Assembly: GCA_003555285.1 (NCBI GenBank)
Contig: PWGH01000251.1
Coordinates: 1 to 16,220 of the forward strand
DNA length: 16,220 nucleotides
Direction of reading: 5' to 3'
Origin: Thioalkalivibrio sp.
Lineage (GTDB): Bacteria; Pseudomonadota; Gammaproteobacteria; Ectothiorhodospirales; Ectothiorhodospiraceae
Positions 8,804 to 16,220 of the stretch are shown one piece after another. The notes under the pieces are model-generated. The model saw nothing but the letters and a program-made list of their open reading frames with translations. It did not search any database and was not told where the DNA came from. Positions within the stretch are counted from its first letter, which is position 1, and each line of letters begins with the position of its first letter. The translations under genes and the position numbers were made by a program.

Positions 8804-11209
8804 CTAGAACTCCTCCCACTCCTGATCGCCACCGGTTCCGGTCTTCTTGGCGATGCGCGGGGCCGCCTTCTTCTCGACGCTGATTCGAGCAGCCGCATTG
8901 CCGGGACGGGGCGACGTGGAGCGAACGGGCGCTGCTGCGCGGGTGGCCGTGGCCTGGCCGTCCGTCTTGAACACACTGACGGCGCGGGTCAGGCCCTGCG
9001 ACTGCTCCTCCAGGGACTCGGCGGCCGCCGCGGCTTCCTCGACCAGCGAGGCGTTCTGTTGCGTGACCTCGTCCATCTGGGTGATCGCGGTGTTCACCTG
9101 CTCGATCCCGGCACTCTGTTCGTCCGAGGCCGCCGCGATCTCGCCGATCAGATCGGAAACCCGTTTCACCTGGGCGACGATTTCCTCCATGGTCTTGCCG
9201 GCCTCCATCACCTGCGTACTGCCGGCATCGATGGTGCGCTGATCCTCGGCGATCAGGGTCTTGATTTCCTTGGCGGCGGAAGCCGAACGTTGAGCGAGGT
9301 TGCGCACCTCGGCCGCGACCACCGCAAAGCCCCGCCCCTGCTCTCCGGCACGAGCCGCCTCGACCGCGGCATTCAGCGCAAGTATGTTGGTTTGAAAGGC
9401 AATACCGTCGATCACCGTGATGATCTCGCCGATCTTGCCCGCGCTTTCGGTGATCGCCTTCATCGACACCATCGCCTGACGCGTCTTGTCGCCACCGCGC
9501 ACGGCTACCTCCTGGGCCTCGCTGGACAGCCGATCGGCCTGACGCGCGTTGTCCGCGGTCTGCTTCACCGTCGAGGTCAGCTCCTCCATGCTCGAAGCGG
9601 TCTCCTCCAGACTCGACGCCTGTTCCTCGGTGCGCTGGGAGAGATCGGCATTGCCCGTCGCGATCTCCCCAGCACCGGTGTTGATCGCTTCCACCGCCTC
9701 GGTGATCTGGCCGATCAGGTTCTGCAACTGCTCGACCGTATGGTTGGTGTCGTCCTTGAGTTCACCGAAGGTGCCTTCGTAGGCGCCTTTCACCTGCTGG
9801 GTCAGATCCCCCTGGGCCACGGCGTTGAGCACCTTGGCCACCTCGGACAGACCCGCGGCGGTGCGCTCCATCAGCCGGTTCACCCCCAGGCCCAGGCGCT
9901 CGAAGAAGCCGTCAAGCTCCTCGGTGGTGATGCGCTGGGTGAAGTCGCCCTTGATCGCGCCCTCGACCAGATCGGTCACCTCCTGCTCGACCTTGAGTTC
10001 GGCCGTACGGTCGGTCCATTCGATCACCGTGCCGACGCGATCCCCTTCGCTACCCAGGATCGGGTTGGCCACCAGCTTGAACGTGCGCCCGCCAATGGCG
10101 TTCTCGGACTCGAAGGTGGTGCGCATCGCCTCCAGGGTCTGGCGCAGCTTGTCCAGATTGAACAGATCGACGTTACCCCCGCGCACCCGCTCCGGATCGA
10201 AGCCGGGCAGCGCCTTGCGCATCGCATTGGCCGCCTTGCGGAACATGCCGATCACGGCGTCGTTGGCATAGATGATCTGGGCATCCGGATCGGCGACCAT
10301 CACATTGGAGGAGACACTGTCCAGCGCATAGCGAATCCGGAGATTCTCGGCGGCCACCCGCCGGGTCTCGGTGATGTCCGCCTTCAGCTTGGCCTGCATC
10401 GTGGACAGCGACGCCAGTGCCCGGCCCACCTCGTCCTTGCGATCGTCCTGAATGAGCTGATCGTAGGAACCGCCACCGATCGCCTTGAAGTGCTCCAGCA
10501 GCGCTCGCAGCGGGCGGACCATGCTCCGGAAGGTCAACACCGCGAGGCTCAGCCCCAGCAATACCGCGATGGAGATCGCCCAGCTGAGGTTACGGATCTC
10601 CGTGGTCGCCTCGGCCACCGCCGCATCGGCCTGCGCCGAAGCCCGCATCATGTTCCCGGCCACCAGCTCCTCGAAGGTCGCGCCCATCACATTGGAGATC
10701 GGCACCATCTGCGAGATCGTGCCGCGATACTCGTCCAACAGGCGCTCGTACTGCGCCGGCGTCCGGCTCTCGATCATCCGAGCGATCAGACCGTCCAGCT
10801 GCACATAGACCTCGCGCCAGGCCCGGTATTCCTGGGTCAGCCGATCGAACAGCTGCTGGCCGGCATCGGTCATCCGAGGAATGCCGGCGATCTGCGCCCA
10901 ACCCTCATCGATGGCCTGCCAGGAACGCGCCCGTTGCTCGGCGATGGACTGCAAACCGCTGCGATCCCGCCCCGTGCCGTCCTGGGTCAACACATCGATG
11001 GTCTGGGCCCGAATCGACATGCGCTCGGTATTCAGTGCCGACAGCGCCTGAATCGAGGGCAAGCGGTTATCCCGCACCTGCTGCGCGTACGCGGACCCAT
11101 TGGAGAATCCGGTATAGGCCTCGAAACTGGCGTAGCCCAAGGCCAGAAGCAACACCCCGCCGAGAAGGGCGATCTTGATACCTGCCGATAAATCATCAAA
11201 CCAGCGCAT
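8804..11209 (-). CDS. Methyl-accepting chemotaxis protein with PAS domain and CheR-docking pentapeptide
   Basis: 801 residues. TM1 (about 11-32) and TM2 (208-228) flank a helical periplasmic region of about 175 residues that looks like a four-helix-bundle ligand domain. A HAMP domain (about 228-285), a PAS domain (about 290-405) and a second HAMP-like segment follow. The long signalling coiled coil comes next, with methylation-type Glu/Gln-rich helices ([19 protein letters not shown]) and the tip ([20 protein letters not shown], near residue 600). The C-terminus is EWEEF, an xWxxF pentapeptide of the kind that tethers CheR/CheB in enteric receptors. It should report a chemical or redox cue to CheA through CheW; the ligand is unknown. 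The gene is in an operon with cheW, which starts the operon 34 nt upstream. GAGG about 9 nt before the ATG supports the start at 11209. Its frame gives a long antisense shadow ORF, which I reject. Confidence 0.94.
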   Translation of the reverse strand: MRWFDDLSAGIKIALLGGVLLLALGYASFEAYTGFSNGSAYAQQVRDNRLPSIQALSALNTERMSIRAQTIDVLTQDGTGRDRSGLQSIAEQRARSWQAIDEGWAQIAGIPRMTDAGQQLFDRLTQEYRAWREVYVQLDGLIARMIESRTPAQYERLLDEYRGTISQMVPISNVMGATFEELVAGNMMRASAQADAAVAEATTEIRNLSWAISIAVLLGLSLAVLTFRSMVRPLRALLEHFKAIGGGSYDQLIQDDRKDEVGRALASLSTMQAKLKADITETRRVAAENLRIRYALDSVSSNVMVADPDAQIIYANDAVIGMFRKAANAMRKALPGFDPERVRGGNVDLFNLDKLRQTLEAMRTTFESENAIGGRTFKLVANPILGSEGDRVGTVIEWTDRTAELKVEQEVTDLVEGAIKGDFTQRITTEELDGFFERLGLGVNRLMERTAAGLSEVAKVLNAVAQGDLTQQVKGAYEGTFGELKDDTNHTVEQLQNLIGQITEAVEAINTGAGEIATGNADLSQRTEEQASSLEETASSMEELTSTVKQTADNARQADRLSSEAQEVAVRGGDKTRQAMVSMKAITESAGKIGEIITVIDGIAFQTNILALNAAVEAARAGEQGRGFAVVAAEVRNLAQRSASAAKEIKTLIAEDQRTIDAGSTQVMEAGKTMEEIVAQVKRVSDLIGEIAAASDEQSAGIEQVNTAITQMDEVTQQNASLVEEAAAAAESLEEQSQGLTRAVSVFKTDGQATATRAAAPVRSTSPRPGNAAARISVEKKAAPRIAKKTGTGGDQEWEEF

Positions 11210-11243
11210 GACACATACCCTCGCAAGGAAATAAGGAGTGGTT

Positions 11244-11747
11244 TTAAGGTGCTTCCGCCCGAATCTGGTCCATCAGGCCCATCTCACTGCTGCTCATCAG
11301 TTTCTCGATGTCCACCAGGATCACCATGCGATCCTCCAGCGTGGCCATCCCGTCGATGTAGTCGGTTTCCAGCACGGCCCCGAATTGCGGTGCCGATCGA
11401 ATCTGCTCGCCCTGCAAGGCGACCACATCGGAGACGCCGTCCACCACCATGCCAATGACCCGCCCCGTGATGTTGAGGATGATCACTACCGTGAACTGGT
11501 TGTATTCGACGGCGCCCAGCTGAAACTTCAGACGCATGTCGATCACCGGGACGATGATGCCGCGCAGGTTGATCACCCCCTTGATGAAATCGGGCGAATT
11601 GGCGATCTTGGTCACCGCGTCGTACCCGCGGATCTCCTGCACATTCAGGATGTCGATCCCATATTCCTCGTCACCCAAGGTAAAGGTCAGGTATTCGCGG
11701 CTGCCCTCACCGGCGAGCGCCGTGCGGTCCTGCAATGTCTCGTTCAT
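11244..11747 (-). CDS. cheW: Chemotaxis adaptor protein CheW
   Basis: 167 residues, the usual CheW length. CheW couples chemoreceptors to the kinase CheA in the cytoplasmic array. The sequence shows the fold end to end: [20 protein letters not shown] near the N-terminus, the hallmark [13 protein letters not shown] (60-72, with conserved R62), and a C-terminal [20 protein letters not shown]. The start ATG has GAGG 7 nt upstream (11755-11758 on the plus strand). It lies 34 nt before the chemoreceptor on the same strand, so the two are surely cotranscribed as a receptor-adaptor pair. cheA, cheR, cheB and cheY are absent from the window, so the pair probably plugs into a core system encoded elsewhere. 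Confidence 0.96.
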   Translation of the reverse strand: MNETLQDRTALAGEGSREYLTFTLGDEEYGIDILNVQEIRGYDAVTKIANSPDFIKGVINLRGIIVPVIDMRLKFQLGAVEYNQFTVVIILNITGRVIGMVVDGVSDVVALQGEQIRSAPQFGAVLETDYIDGMATLEDRMVILVDIEKLMSSSEMGLMDQIRAEAP

Positions 11748-11792
11748 ATCCCATCCTCAACCTGATGATCACGAATCCCTGTCGGCGCCCGC

Positions 11793-11816
11793 GTAGGAGG
11801 CGAGCCCCTCGGCGAC
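11793..11816 (+). repeat. REP-like element, copy 1 (GTAGGAGGCGAGC...CTCGGCGAC)
   Basis: The sequence has the form GTAGGAGG-(C)GAGC-x4-CTCGGCGAC. A near-identical unit occurs at 14129-14152. The layout recalls the GTAGGAGCGAGC-type repetitive extragenic palindromes common in gammaproteobacteria. It lies in the cheW leader, 46-69 nt before the cheW start codon. Confidence 0.5.
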
Positions 11817-11879
11817 CTTTTAACAGCTTCATGGTGACACCCATCGGACCAAACCGGCATCAGCGGCCAGCGGATTCAT

Positions 11880-11923
11880 CTGTAGGGGAACGCCTGATCC
11901 GGGAGTCGGTGAAACCCCTACAG
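11880..11923. repeat. Inverted repeat CTGTAGGGG / CCCCTACAG
   Basis: Perfect 9-bp arms lie at 11880-11888 and 11915-11923, separated by 26 nt. They are found between the response-regulator stop and the cheW start on the minus strand. The arms share the TGTAGG start of the REP-like units. The element may end or protect the regulator transcript. Confidence 0.5.
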
Positions 11924-11936
11924 GAGCGGTCGGCCT

Positions 11937-11992
11937 GGGAGGCAACAGTCGGGAGGCAACAGCCGGGAGGCATCAGCCGAGGGGTCATCGGC
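11937..11992 (+). repeat. Tandem 14-bp repeat, four units
   Basis: Units at 11937-11950 (GGGAGGCAACAGTC), 11951-11964 (GGGAGGCAACAGCC), 11965-11978 (GGGAGGCATCAGCC) and a degenerate fourth (GAGGGGTCATCGGC) at 11979-11992. The first three differ by one base from neighbour to neighbour. The array ends 8 nt before the response-regulator stop codon and so is non-coding, downstream of that gene. Function unknown; a 14-bp period is not codon-phased. Confidence 0.7.
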
Positions 11993-12000
11993 ACAGGGCG

Positions 12001-12639
12001 TCAGCCGGCGCCAAGCAGGCCCTGTTGCTCGCAGTAACGGGCCATCTCGGCGGTGCTCTTCAGACCGGTCTTTTCGATGATCCGGGAGCGGTAGGTCCCG
12101 ATGGTCTTCACGGACAGGTGCATTCGCTCGGCCACCTCACTGGCGCCACGGCCCTCCGCGATCAACAGCAACACCCGATACTCCTGCGGCGACAGCGCCG
12201 CGTGGGGCAGGCCCGTAGCCACCTCCCCCGCCAGCAGGCCCGCCAGGCGCTCGGCCAGGCGAGCACTGATATACCGACCGCCCTTGAGCACCTGCTCAAT
12301 GGCCGCGACCAGCTCGCCCGACCCATGCTCCTTGGTCAGATAGCCCGCCGCACCCAATTGCAGCGCATGCTGCGCAAACGCGGTCTCGTCGTGCATGCTC
12401 CAGACCAGCACGGGAACCGCGGGCGCGGCCCGGCGCAGCTGCACCAGCCCCTCCATCCCGGACGCATCGGGCATCGACAGATCCAATACGGCGACATCCC
12501 AGGGGCCTTCCCGGACGCGGGCCAGCGCCTGCGCCAGGCAATCCGCTTCACCAATCTCGGCCTCGGGCCAGTGTTGCTGAATCAACAGGTGCACCCCGTA
12601 CCGCATCACGGGGTGATCGTCCACAATCAAAATCTTCAT
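12001..12639 (-). CDS. NarL/FixJ-type response regulator with LuxR helix-turn-helix
   Basis: 212 residues. The receiver domain has D8/D9 (VDDHP), phosphoacceptor D53 (AVLDLSMPD), S81 and K103 (YLTKE). A LuxR-type HTH spans about 147-205 (LSPQEYRVLLLIAEG, then HLSVKTIGTYRSRI). It is a DNA-binding transcription regulator activated by phosphorylation. The start at 12639 was chosen because the receiver begins with MKILIVDDHP; the open frame extends upstream to 12720 without plausible coding, and AAGG lies about 10 nt before the ATG. No kinase adjoins it. The hybrid kinase 3.2 kb away ends in an HPt domain and could be its donor, as BarA is for UvrY, but this is inference. The name (GacA/UvrY or other) cannot be fixed from sequence alone. 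Confidence 0.92.
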   Translation of the reverse strand: MKILIVDDHPVMRYGVHLLIQQHWPEAEIGEADCLAQALARVREGPWDVAVLDLSMPDASGMEGLVQLRRAAPAVPVLVWSMHDETAFAQHALQLGAAGYLTKEHGSGELVAAIEQVLKGGRYISARLAERLAGLLAGEVATGLPHAALSPQEYRVLLLIAEGRGASEVAERMHLSVKTIGTYRSRIIEKTGLKSTAEMARYCEQQGLLGAG

Positions 12640-12731
12640 GCTTCCAGTGCCTTGACGATGCCCGCGGCGATAGACCGCAAGCGTTCCACAATAAGCCGCG
12701 ATGCCCCACAGGGAAAGCACCGCCGACCATC

Positions 12732-12746
12732 ACCGACCGCGTCGGT
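12732..12746 (-). terminator. Hairpin downstream of the MFS transporter gene
   Basis: ACCGAC-CGC-GTCGGT is a perfect 6-bp stem with a 3-nt loop, 50 nt after the transporter stop codon in the spacer before the response regulator. No T tract follows. It may mark the end of the transporter transcript, making the regulator an independent unit. Confidence 0.4.
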
Positions 12747-12795
12747 CCGCGCAGCCCGGCTGTGGCGCCGCACGCCCGCAGCGCGTAGATACGGA

Positions 12796-14115
12796 TCAAC
12801 GCACGCGGGCTTCCAGGCTGAGATTGCGACCCTGCGTCTCGACGAGGAATCGGGAGGCCAGCACCGCCAGTGCCGCGAAGCCGACCAACAGCCAGAGCCC
12901 GCGGCGGTAATCCTCCAGTGTGTAGACCGGGACGCCCGCCACCAGATGGCCGTCCCAGCCGCTATCCATGGCCCAGCCGAACAGCGGCTGAAACAGGGCG
13001 GTACCCAGAAAGAGCCCGGTATTCACCAAGGCAATGGCCATGCCCGAAAGCGCCGGATCCGCCACCTCTTTCGCTTGCGCGTAGGCCACAACGAAACAGC
13101 CACCGCCCAACCCCAGCAGGCCGAACAGCACCAGCGCGCCCGGCCCCGGAGTCCAGGGCAGAAACAGCAGGGCCAGGCACACCGCGAGATAGATCAGCGC
13201 ACCGGCACGCAGCACCGAGCGCCGCCGCTGCAGCCGATCGGACAGCATGCCCGCCCCAAGGCACGCGACGGCAAAGGCCACCGTGCCCAGCGTCGTGTAC
13301 ACCGAGGCCTCGCCCCGCGTGAGGCCGTGCACGTCGCGCAGCATCGGCACCGCCCACAGGCCGAGCATCCCGAACAGGCTGCCGGCAATACCGAAGTCGT
13401 ACACAAAGCCCGGCCACAGACGCCGGTTCGCCAGGATCGCCCGCAGGTCGAGGATCCAGTGCCGTGTGCGCGGCGCATGGGCCGGATGCCCCTCCATCTC
13501 CCGCATCGAGGGGAAGCCGAGCTGCTCCGGCCGATCGCGCACCAGCCACCAGGACAACAGCCCCAAGCCCATCGCGATCAGCCCCAGGGCGACGAAGAGC
13601 GTGCGCCAGTCCACGTGCAGCAGCATCAGCGCGAGCGGTCCGGTGGCCGCGATCGCCCCCAGATTGCCCAGCAGCAAGGTCAGCCCGCTCACCGTGCCGT
13701 AACGGCGCTCGCTGAACCACACCGTGTTGCTCTTCATCAAGCCCACGAACACCACGGAGACGCCAAGCCCGACCAGAAAGCGCCCGGTACTCGCGGCCGC
13801 GAAGCTCTCGGCGAGGCCGAACAGCACCGAACCGGCACCCGCCACCAGGTTGCCGACGGTCACCGAGAAGCGCGAACCGAGGGTATCGGCAAGCACACCG
13901 GCCGGGATCTGCATCGCGGTGTAGATGTAAAAGTACATCGCCGCCAACGAACCCAGCGCGGCCGCGGTGATGCCGAAGGCCTGGGTCATCTCCGAGGTGA
14001 CCATTGCCGGGGCGAAGCGGTGAAAGAACGCCAGCATGTAGGCGGCGATCAGTACGCTGTAGATGGTCCAGCGTATCCGTTCGAAGCGGACCGGATCATG
14101 GGTAGAATCACGCAT
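12796..14115 (-). CDS. Major facilitator superfamily transporter
   Basis: 439 residues with about twelve hydrophobic helices, the normal size for a single MFS carrier. Seen: a first helix with AAYMLAFFHRFAPAM, the loop 2-3 signature GVLADTLGSR (73-82), a weaker related motif GAGMLSDRLQRRR between helices 8 and 9, and a charged cytoplasmic central loop (RDRPEQLGFPS onward). It moves a small solute across the inner membrane by proton- or ion-coupled transport. The substrate cannot be told from the sequence, and neighbours give no pathway. The start is uncertain: ATG at 14115 or in-frame GTG at 14127 (4 residues longer), neither with a clear ribosome site. A REP-like palindrome begins just 2 nt beyond that GTG. 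Confidence 0.9.
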   Translation of the reverse strand: MRDSTHDPVRFERIRWTIYSVLIAAYMLAFFHRFAPAMVTSEMTQAFGITAAALGSLAAMYFYIYTAMQIPAGVLADTLGSRFSVTVGNLVAGAGSVLFGLAESFAAASTGRFLVGLGVSVVFVGLMKSNTVWFSERRYGTVSGLTLLLGNLGAIAATGPLALMLLHVDWRTLFVALGLIAMGLGLLSWWLVRDRPEQLGFPSMREMEGHPAHAPRTRHWILDLRAILANRRLWPGFVYDFGIAGSLFGMLGLWAVPMLRDVHGLTRGEASVYTTLGTVAFAVACLGAGMLSDRLQRRRSVLRAGALIYLAVCLALLFLPWTPGPGALVLFGLLGLGGGCFVVAYAQAKEVADPALSGMAIALVNTGLFLGTALFQPLFGWAMDSGWDGHLVAGVPVYTLEDYRRGLWLLVGFAALAVLASRFLVETQGRNLSLEARVR

Positions 14116-14128
14116 CCTGAGTATCACT

Positions 14129-14197
14129 GTAGGAGGGAGCGTTCTCGGCGACGCCCTTACGCCGGAAAAACCCGTTGCCCAGAGACCAGCCTCCTAC
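14129..14197. repeat. REP-like inverted pair, copy 2 plus reverse copy
   Basis: A GTAGGAGGGAGC...CTCGGCGAC unit at 14129-14152 nearly matches the unit at 11793-11816. A reversed arm, CCTCCTAC, at 14190-14197 pairs perfectly over 8 bp with GTAGGAGG at 14129-14136. The head-to-head arrangement about 70 bp long resembles a REP doublet (BIME-like). It sits immediately upstream of the MFS start. Confidence 0.55.
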
Positions 14198-14328
14198 GCG
14201 CCAATCGGACCACCGCCAACGCTTTGGTGCTCATCAGGTCAGCATTATACCCTTCGGGTTCACTTGTCTCTGGCACACAGGCAATCGCATGCGCCATAAT
14301 TACGTATCCATCGCACTTCGGCACCCAC

Positions 14329-14384
14329 CAACCGCAGCACACCCACGCGGTTGAGCCCAAAGCACTCGGCAGCCGGGCGAGTGC
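14329..14384. other. Two consecutive hairpins (possible small RNA or terminators)
   Basis: Stem 1: CAACCGC (14329-14335) with GCGGTTG (14347-14353), 7 bp, 11-nt loop. Stem 2: GCACTCG (14362-14368) with CGAGTGC (14378-14384), 7 bp, 9-nt loop. They are 8 nt apart in non-coding DNA. They could be part of a structured RNA; no T tract was seen, and no known RNA family was recognised. Confidence 0.35.
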
Positions 14385-14524
14385 GGTATGGAATGGCGCA
14401 GGGCTTCCAAAGTTCGATAGAATAGCAATCCGAAGGAGCACGACAAGCGAAGGGATATCGATCACTCCGGTTTTACCGGGATTTAGCAATCGTTTCACTT
14501 CACATGAGTAGAGAGTAGAACACG

Positions 14525-14869
14525 ATGTCGAATCAAATTATCGCGAATATGACGGCCGAAGAATTGTACGAGGCCGCACGTGAGCGACAGGCTGCCGAAC
14601 GCAGGGCGGCACGCGAAAATGCCATGAAGGCCCTGCAACGGGTACGCAACGAGCGTGATGAACTTGGAAAGGAGCATCGGGCGCAACGCAATGCGTTGTT
14701 GAAAAAACACAGCGCGGAACTCAAGGAACAGGAGAAATCTCAGGCCGAGGAGTTCGTGGCGCTGGAAAAACGCATTGCAGACCTGAACCTGGTGTTGCAG
14801 ATCCGCAGCCAGGAACAGGAAAGACGTCCATCCCGGACGGTCCGGACGCCGAGATCCGCAGCCCTCTAG
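14525..14869 (+). CDS. Small charged coiled-coil protein of unknown function
   Basis: 114 residues, no recognised family. The sequence is almost wholly helical and very rich in Glu, Arg, Lys, Gln and Ala. Heptad-like hydrophobics run through about residues 10-95, for example ELYEAARERQAAERRAAREN and later EEFVALEKRIADLNLVLQI. There is no signal peptide or membrane segment, and the C-terminus is basic (RPSRTVRTPRSAAL). It is probably a cytoplasmic dimeric or oligomeric coiled coil. The start is the ATG at 14525; an internal ATG (residue 9, MTAEELYEAARER) is an alternative, and the ribosome site is weak. It looks like a single-gene unit: structured non-coding DNA precedes it and a strong hairpin overlaps its stop codon. 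It is convergent with gltA. That it is expressed is an inference from composition and the tight 3' hairpin. Confidence 0.65.
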   Translation: MSNQIIANMTAEELYEAARERQAAERRAARENAMKALQRVRNERDELGKEHRAQRNALLKKHSAELKEQEKSQAEEFVALEKRIADLNLVLQIRSQEQERRPSRTVRTPRSAAL

Positions 14870-14897
14870 GGAAACGCTGCTTTATCGGCGTTTCCCT
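14868..14897 (+). terminator. Hairpin overlapping the stop codon of the coiled-coil gene
   Basis: AGGGAAACGC (14868-14877) pairs perfectly with GCGTTTCCCT (14888-14897) around a 10-nt loop. The stem begins inside the TAG stop codon. It is the strongest stem in the spacer, but no T run follows it, so it may be a stabilising or factor-dependent end. Confidence 0.6.
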
Positions 14898-14917
14898 GCG
14901 GCACAAGGACGTGCCAC

Positions 14918-14948
14918 CAGAATCGACCACCGTAGGTGATTGATTCTG
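14918..14948. terminator. Compound hairpin in the convergent spacer
   Basis: Outer arms CAGAATC (14918-14924) and GATTCTG (14942-14948) are perfect over 7 bp. Inside them CACC (14928-14931) pairs with GGTG (14935-14938) around a GTA loop, with a 3x3 internal loop between. It is the middle of three stems between the small gene and gltA. Confidence 0.45.
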
Positions 14949-14982
14949 AAGCCAGCGTCAAATCGCATTTGCCGCGCAGCGT

Positions 14983-15016
14983 GCGCTGAGAAAGCCTGGA
15001 TGGCTTTATTCAGCGC
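14983..15016 (-). terminator. Two-part hairpin downstream of gltA
   Basis: GCGCTGA (14983-14989) pairs with TCAGCGC (15010-15016). Inside, AAAGCC (14991-14996) pairs with GGCTTT (15002-15007) around a 5-nt loop, giving 13 bp with a small internal bulge. It lies 77 nt beyond the gltA stop on the minus strand, a good position for its terminator, though a clear T run is lacking. Confidence 0.55.
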
Positions 15017-15092
15017 TTACCTAGAGGCCCATGTGGGACCGAGCGCGGCGCCCCCACTGTAGGGTCGGCCAAGCGCAGCAGGCCCACCAGCC

Positions 15093-16220
<1,128 letters not shown>

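Larger units (their letters stand above)
14116..14524. other. 409-nt non-coding region rich in inverted repeats
   Basis: This region lies between the divergent MFS gene and the small coiled-coil gene, so it should carry both promoters. It looks less GC-rich than the genes beside it. I see no convincing protein gene. Contents: the REP-like pair at 14129-14197, two consecutive stems at 14329-14384 (separate entries), and a short CCGGT-TTT-ACCGG stem at 14467-14479. TAGAAT at 14418-14423 could be a -10 box for the downstream gene, but I found no matching -35. Confidence 0.5.

Noticed and set aside
8684..11191. 835-codon plus-strand open frame opposite the chemoreceptor
   Set aside because: It is a mirror of a highly conserved chemoreceptor, with Gly/His/Leu/Arg-rich composition and no domain. 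It is a shadow frame.
14157..14498. 113-codon minus-strand frame in the spacer before the coiled-coil gene
   Set aside because: No ribosome site, no recognised domain, and it overlaps the repeat arms; it may be chance or a relic, and I cannot support it.
12025..14511. 828-codon plus-strand open frame across the response regulator and MFS genes
   Set aside because: It spans two well-supported minus-strand genes and their spacer, and its product is Gln/His/Arg-rich without motifs.

Overview
The window looks like chromosomal DNA of a GC-rich gammaproteobacterium, perhaps a sulfur bacterium or other environmental respirer. This rests on codon style, a type II citrate synthase, a 36H-type chemoreceptor, a PilZ-regulated cellulose-synthase-like enzyme and pentaheme nitrite reductase. 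The placement is an inference from family flavour, not a measured one. I see no prophage, insertion sequence, CRISPR array, tRNA or rRNA.

Layout. (1) The left edge to 1821 (minus) holds most of a membrane family 2 glycosyltransferase with a C-terminal PilZ domain, cut off by the window edge. (2) After a 362-nt divergent spacer, nrfA (2184-3677) and nrfH (3794-4261) encode the periplasmic pentaheme nitrite reductase and its membrane tetraheme quinol dehydrogenase. A hairpin and a tandem duplication precede nrfA, and a repeat/hairpin cluster separates it from nrfH. (3) A large hybrid sensor kinase (4393-8763, plus) carries PAS-GAF-PAS-HisKA-HATPase-REC-HPt. (4) Convergent to it are a PAS-containing chemoreceptor (8804-11209, minus) and, upstream of that in the same operon, cheW (11244-11747). 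(5) A repeat-rich spacer of about 250 nt leads to a NarL-type response regulator (12001-12639, minus) and an MFS transporter (12796-14115, minus). (6) A 409-nt non-coding stretch full of inverted repeats precedes a small coiled-coil protein gene (14525-14869, plus). (7) Three hairpins fill the convergent spacer before gltA (15093 to the right edge, minus).

How the parts may work together. NrfH takes electrons from the quinol pool and passes them to NrfA, which reduces nitrite to ammonium. The kinase, chemoreceptor/CheW pair and response regulator form a signalling cluster. The kinase ends in an HPt domain and the regulator is a single-domain-output NarL-type protein, so a BarA/UvrY-like phosphorelay is possible but unproven. 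The glycosyltransferase would be switched by cyclic di-GMP and make an exopolysaccharide.

The genes are mostly recognisable families. The more unusual signals are in NrfH (no Met after the first heme motif, reversed nrfA-nrfH order) and in the intergenic repeats and hairpins. I did not find a convincing wholly new gene system.
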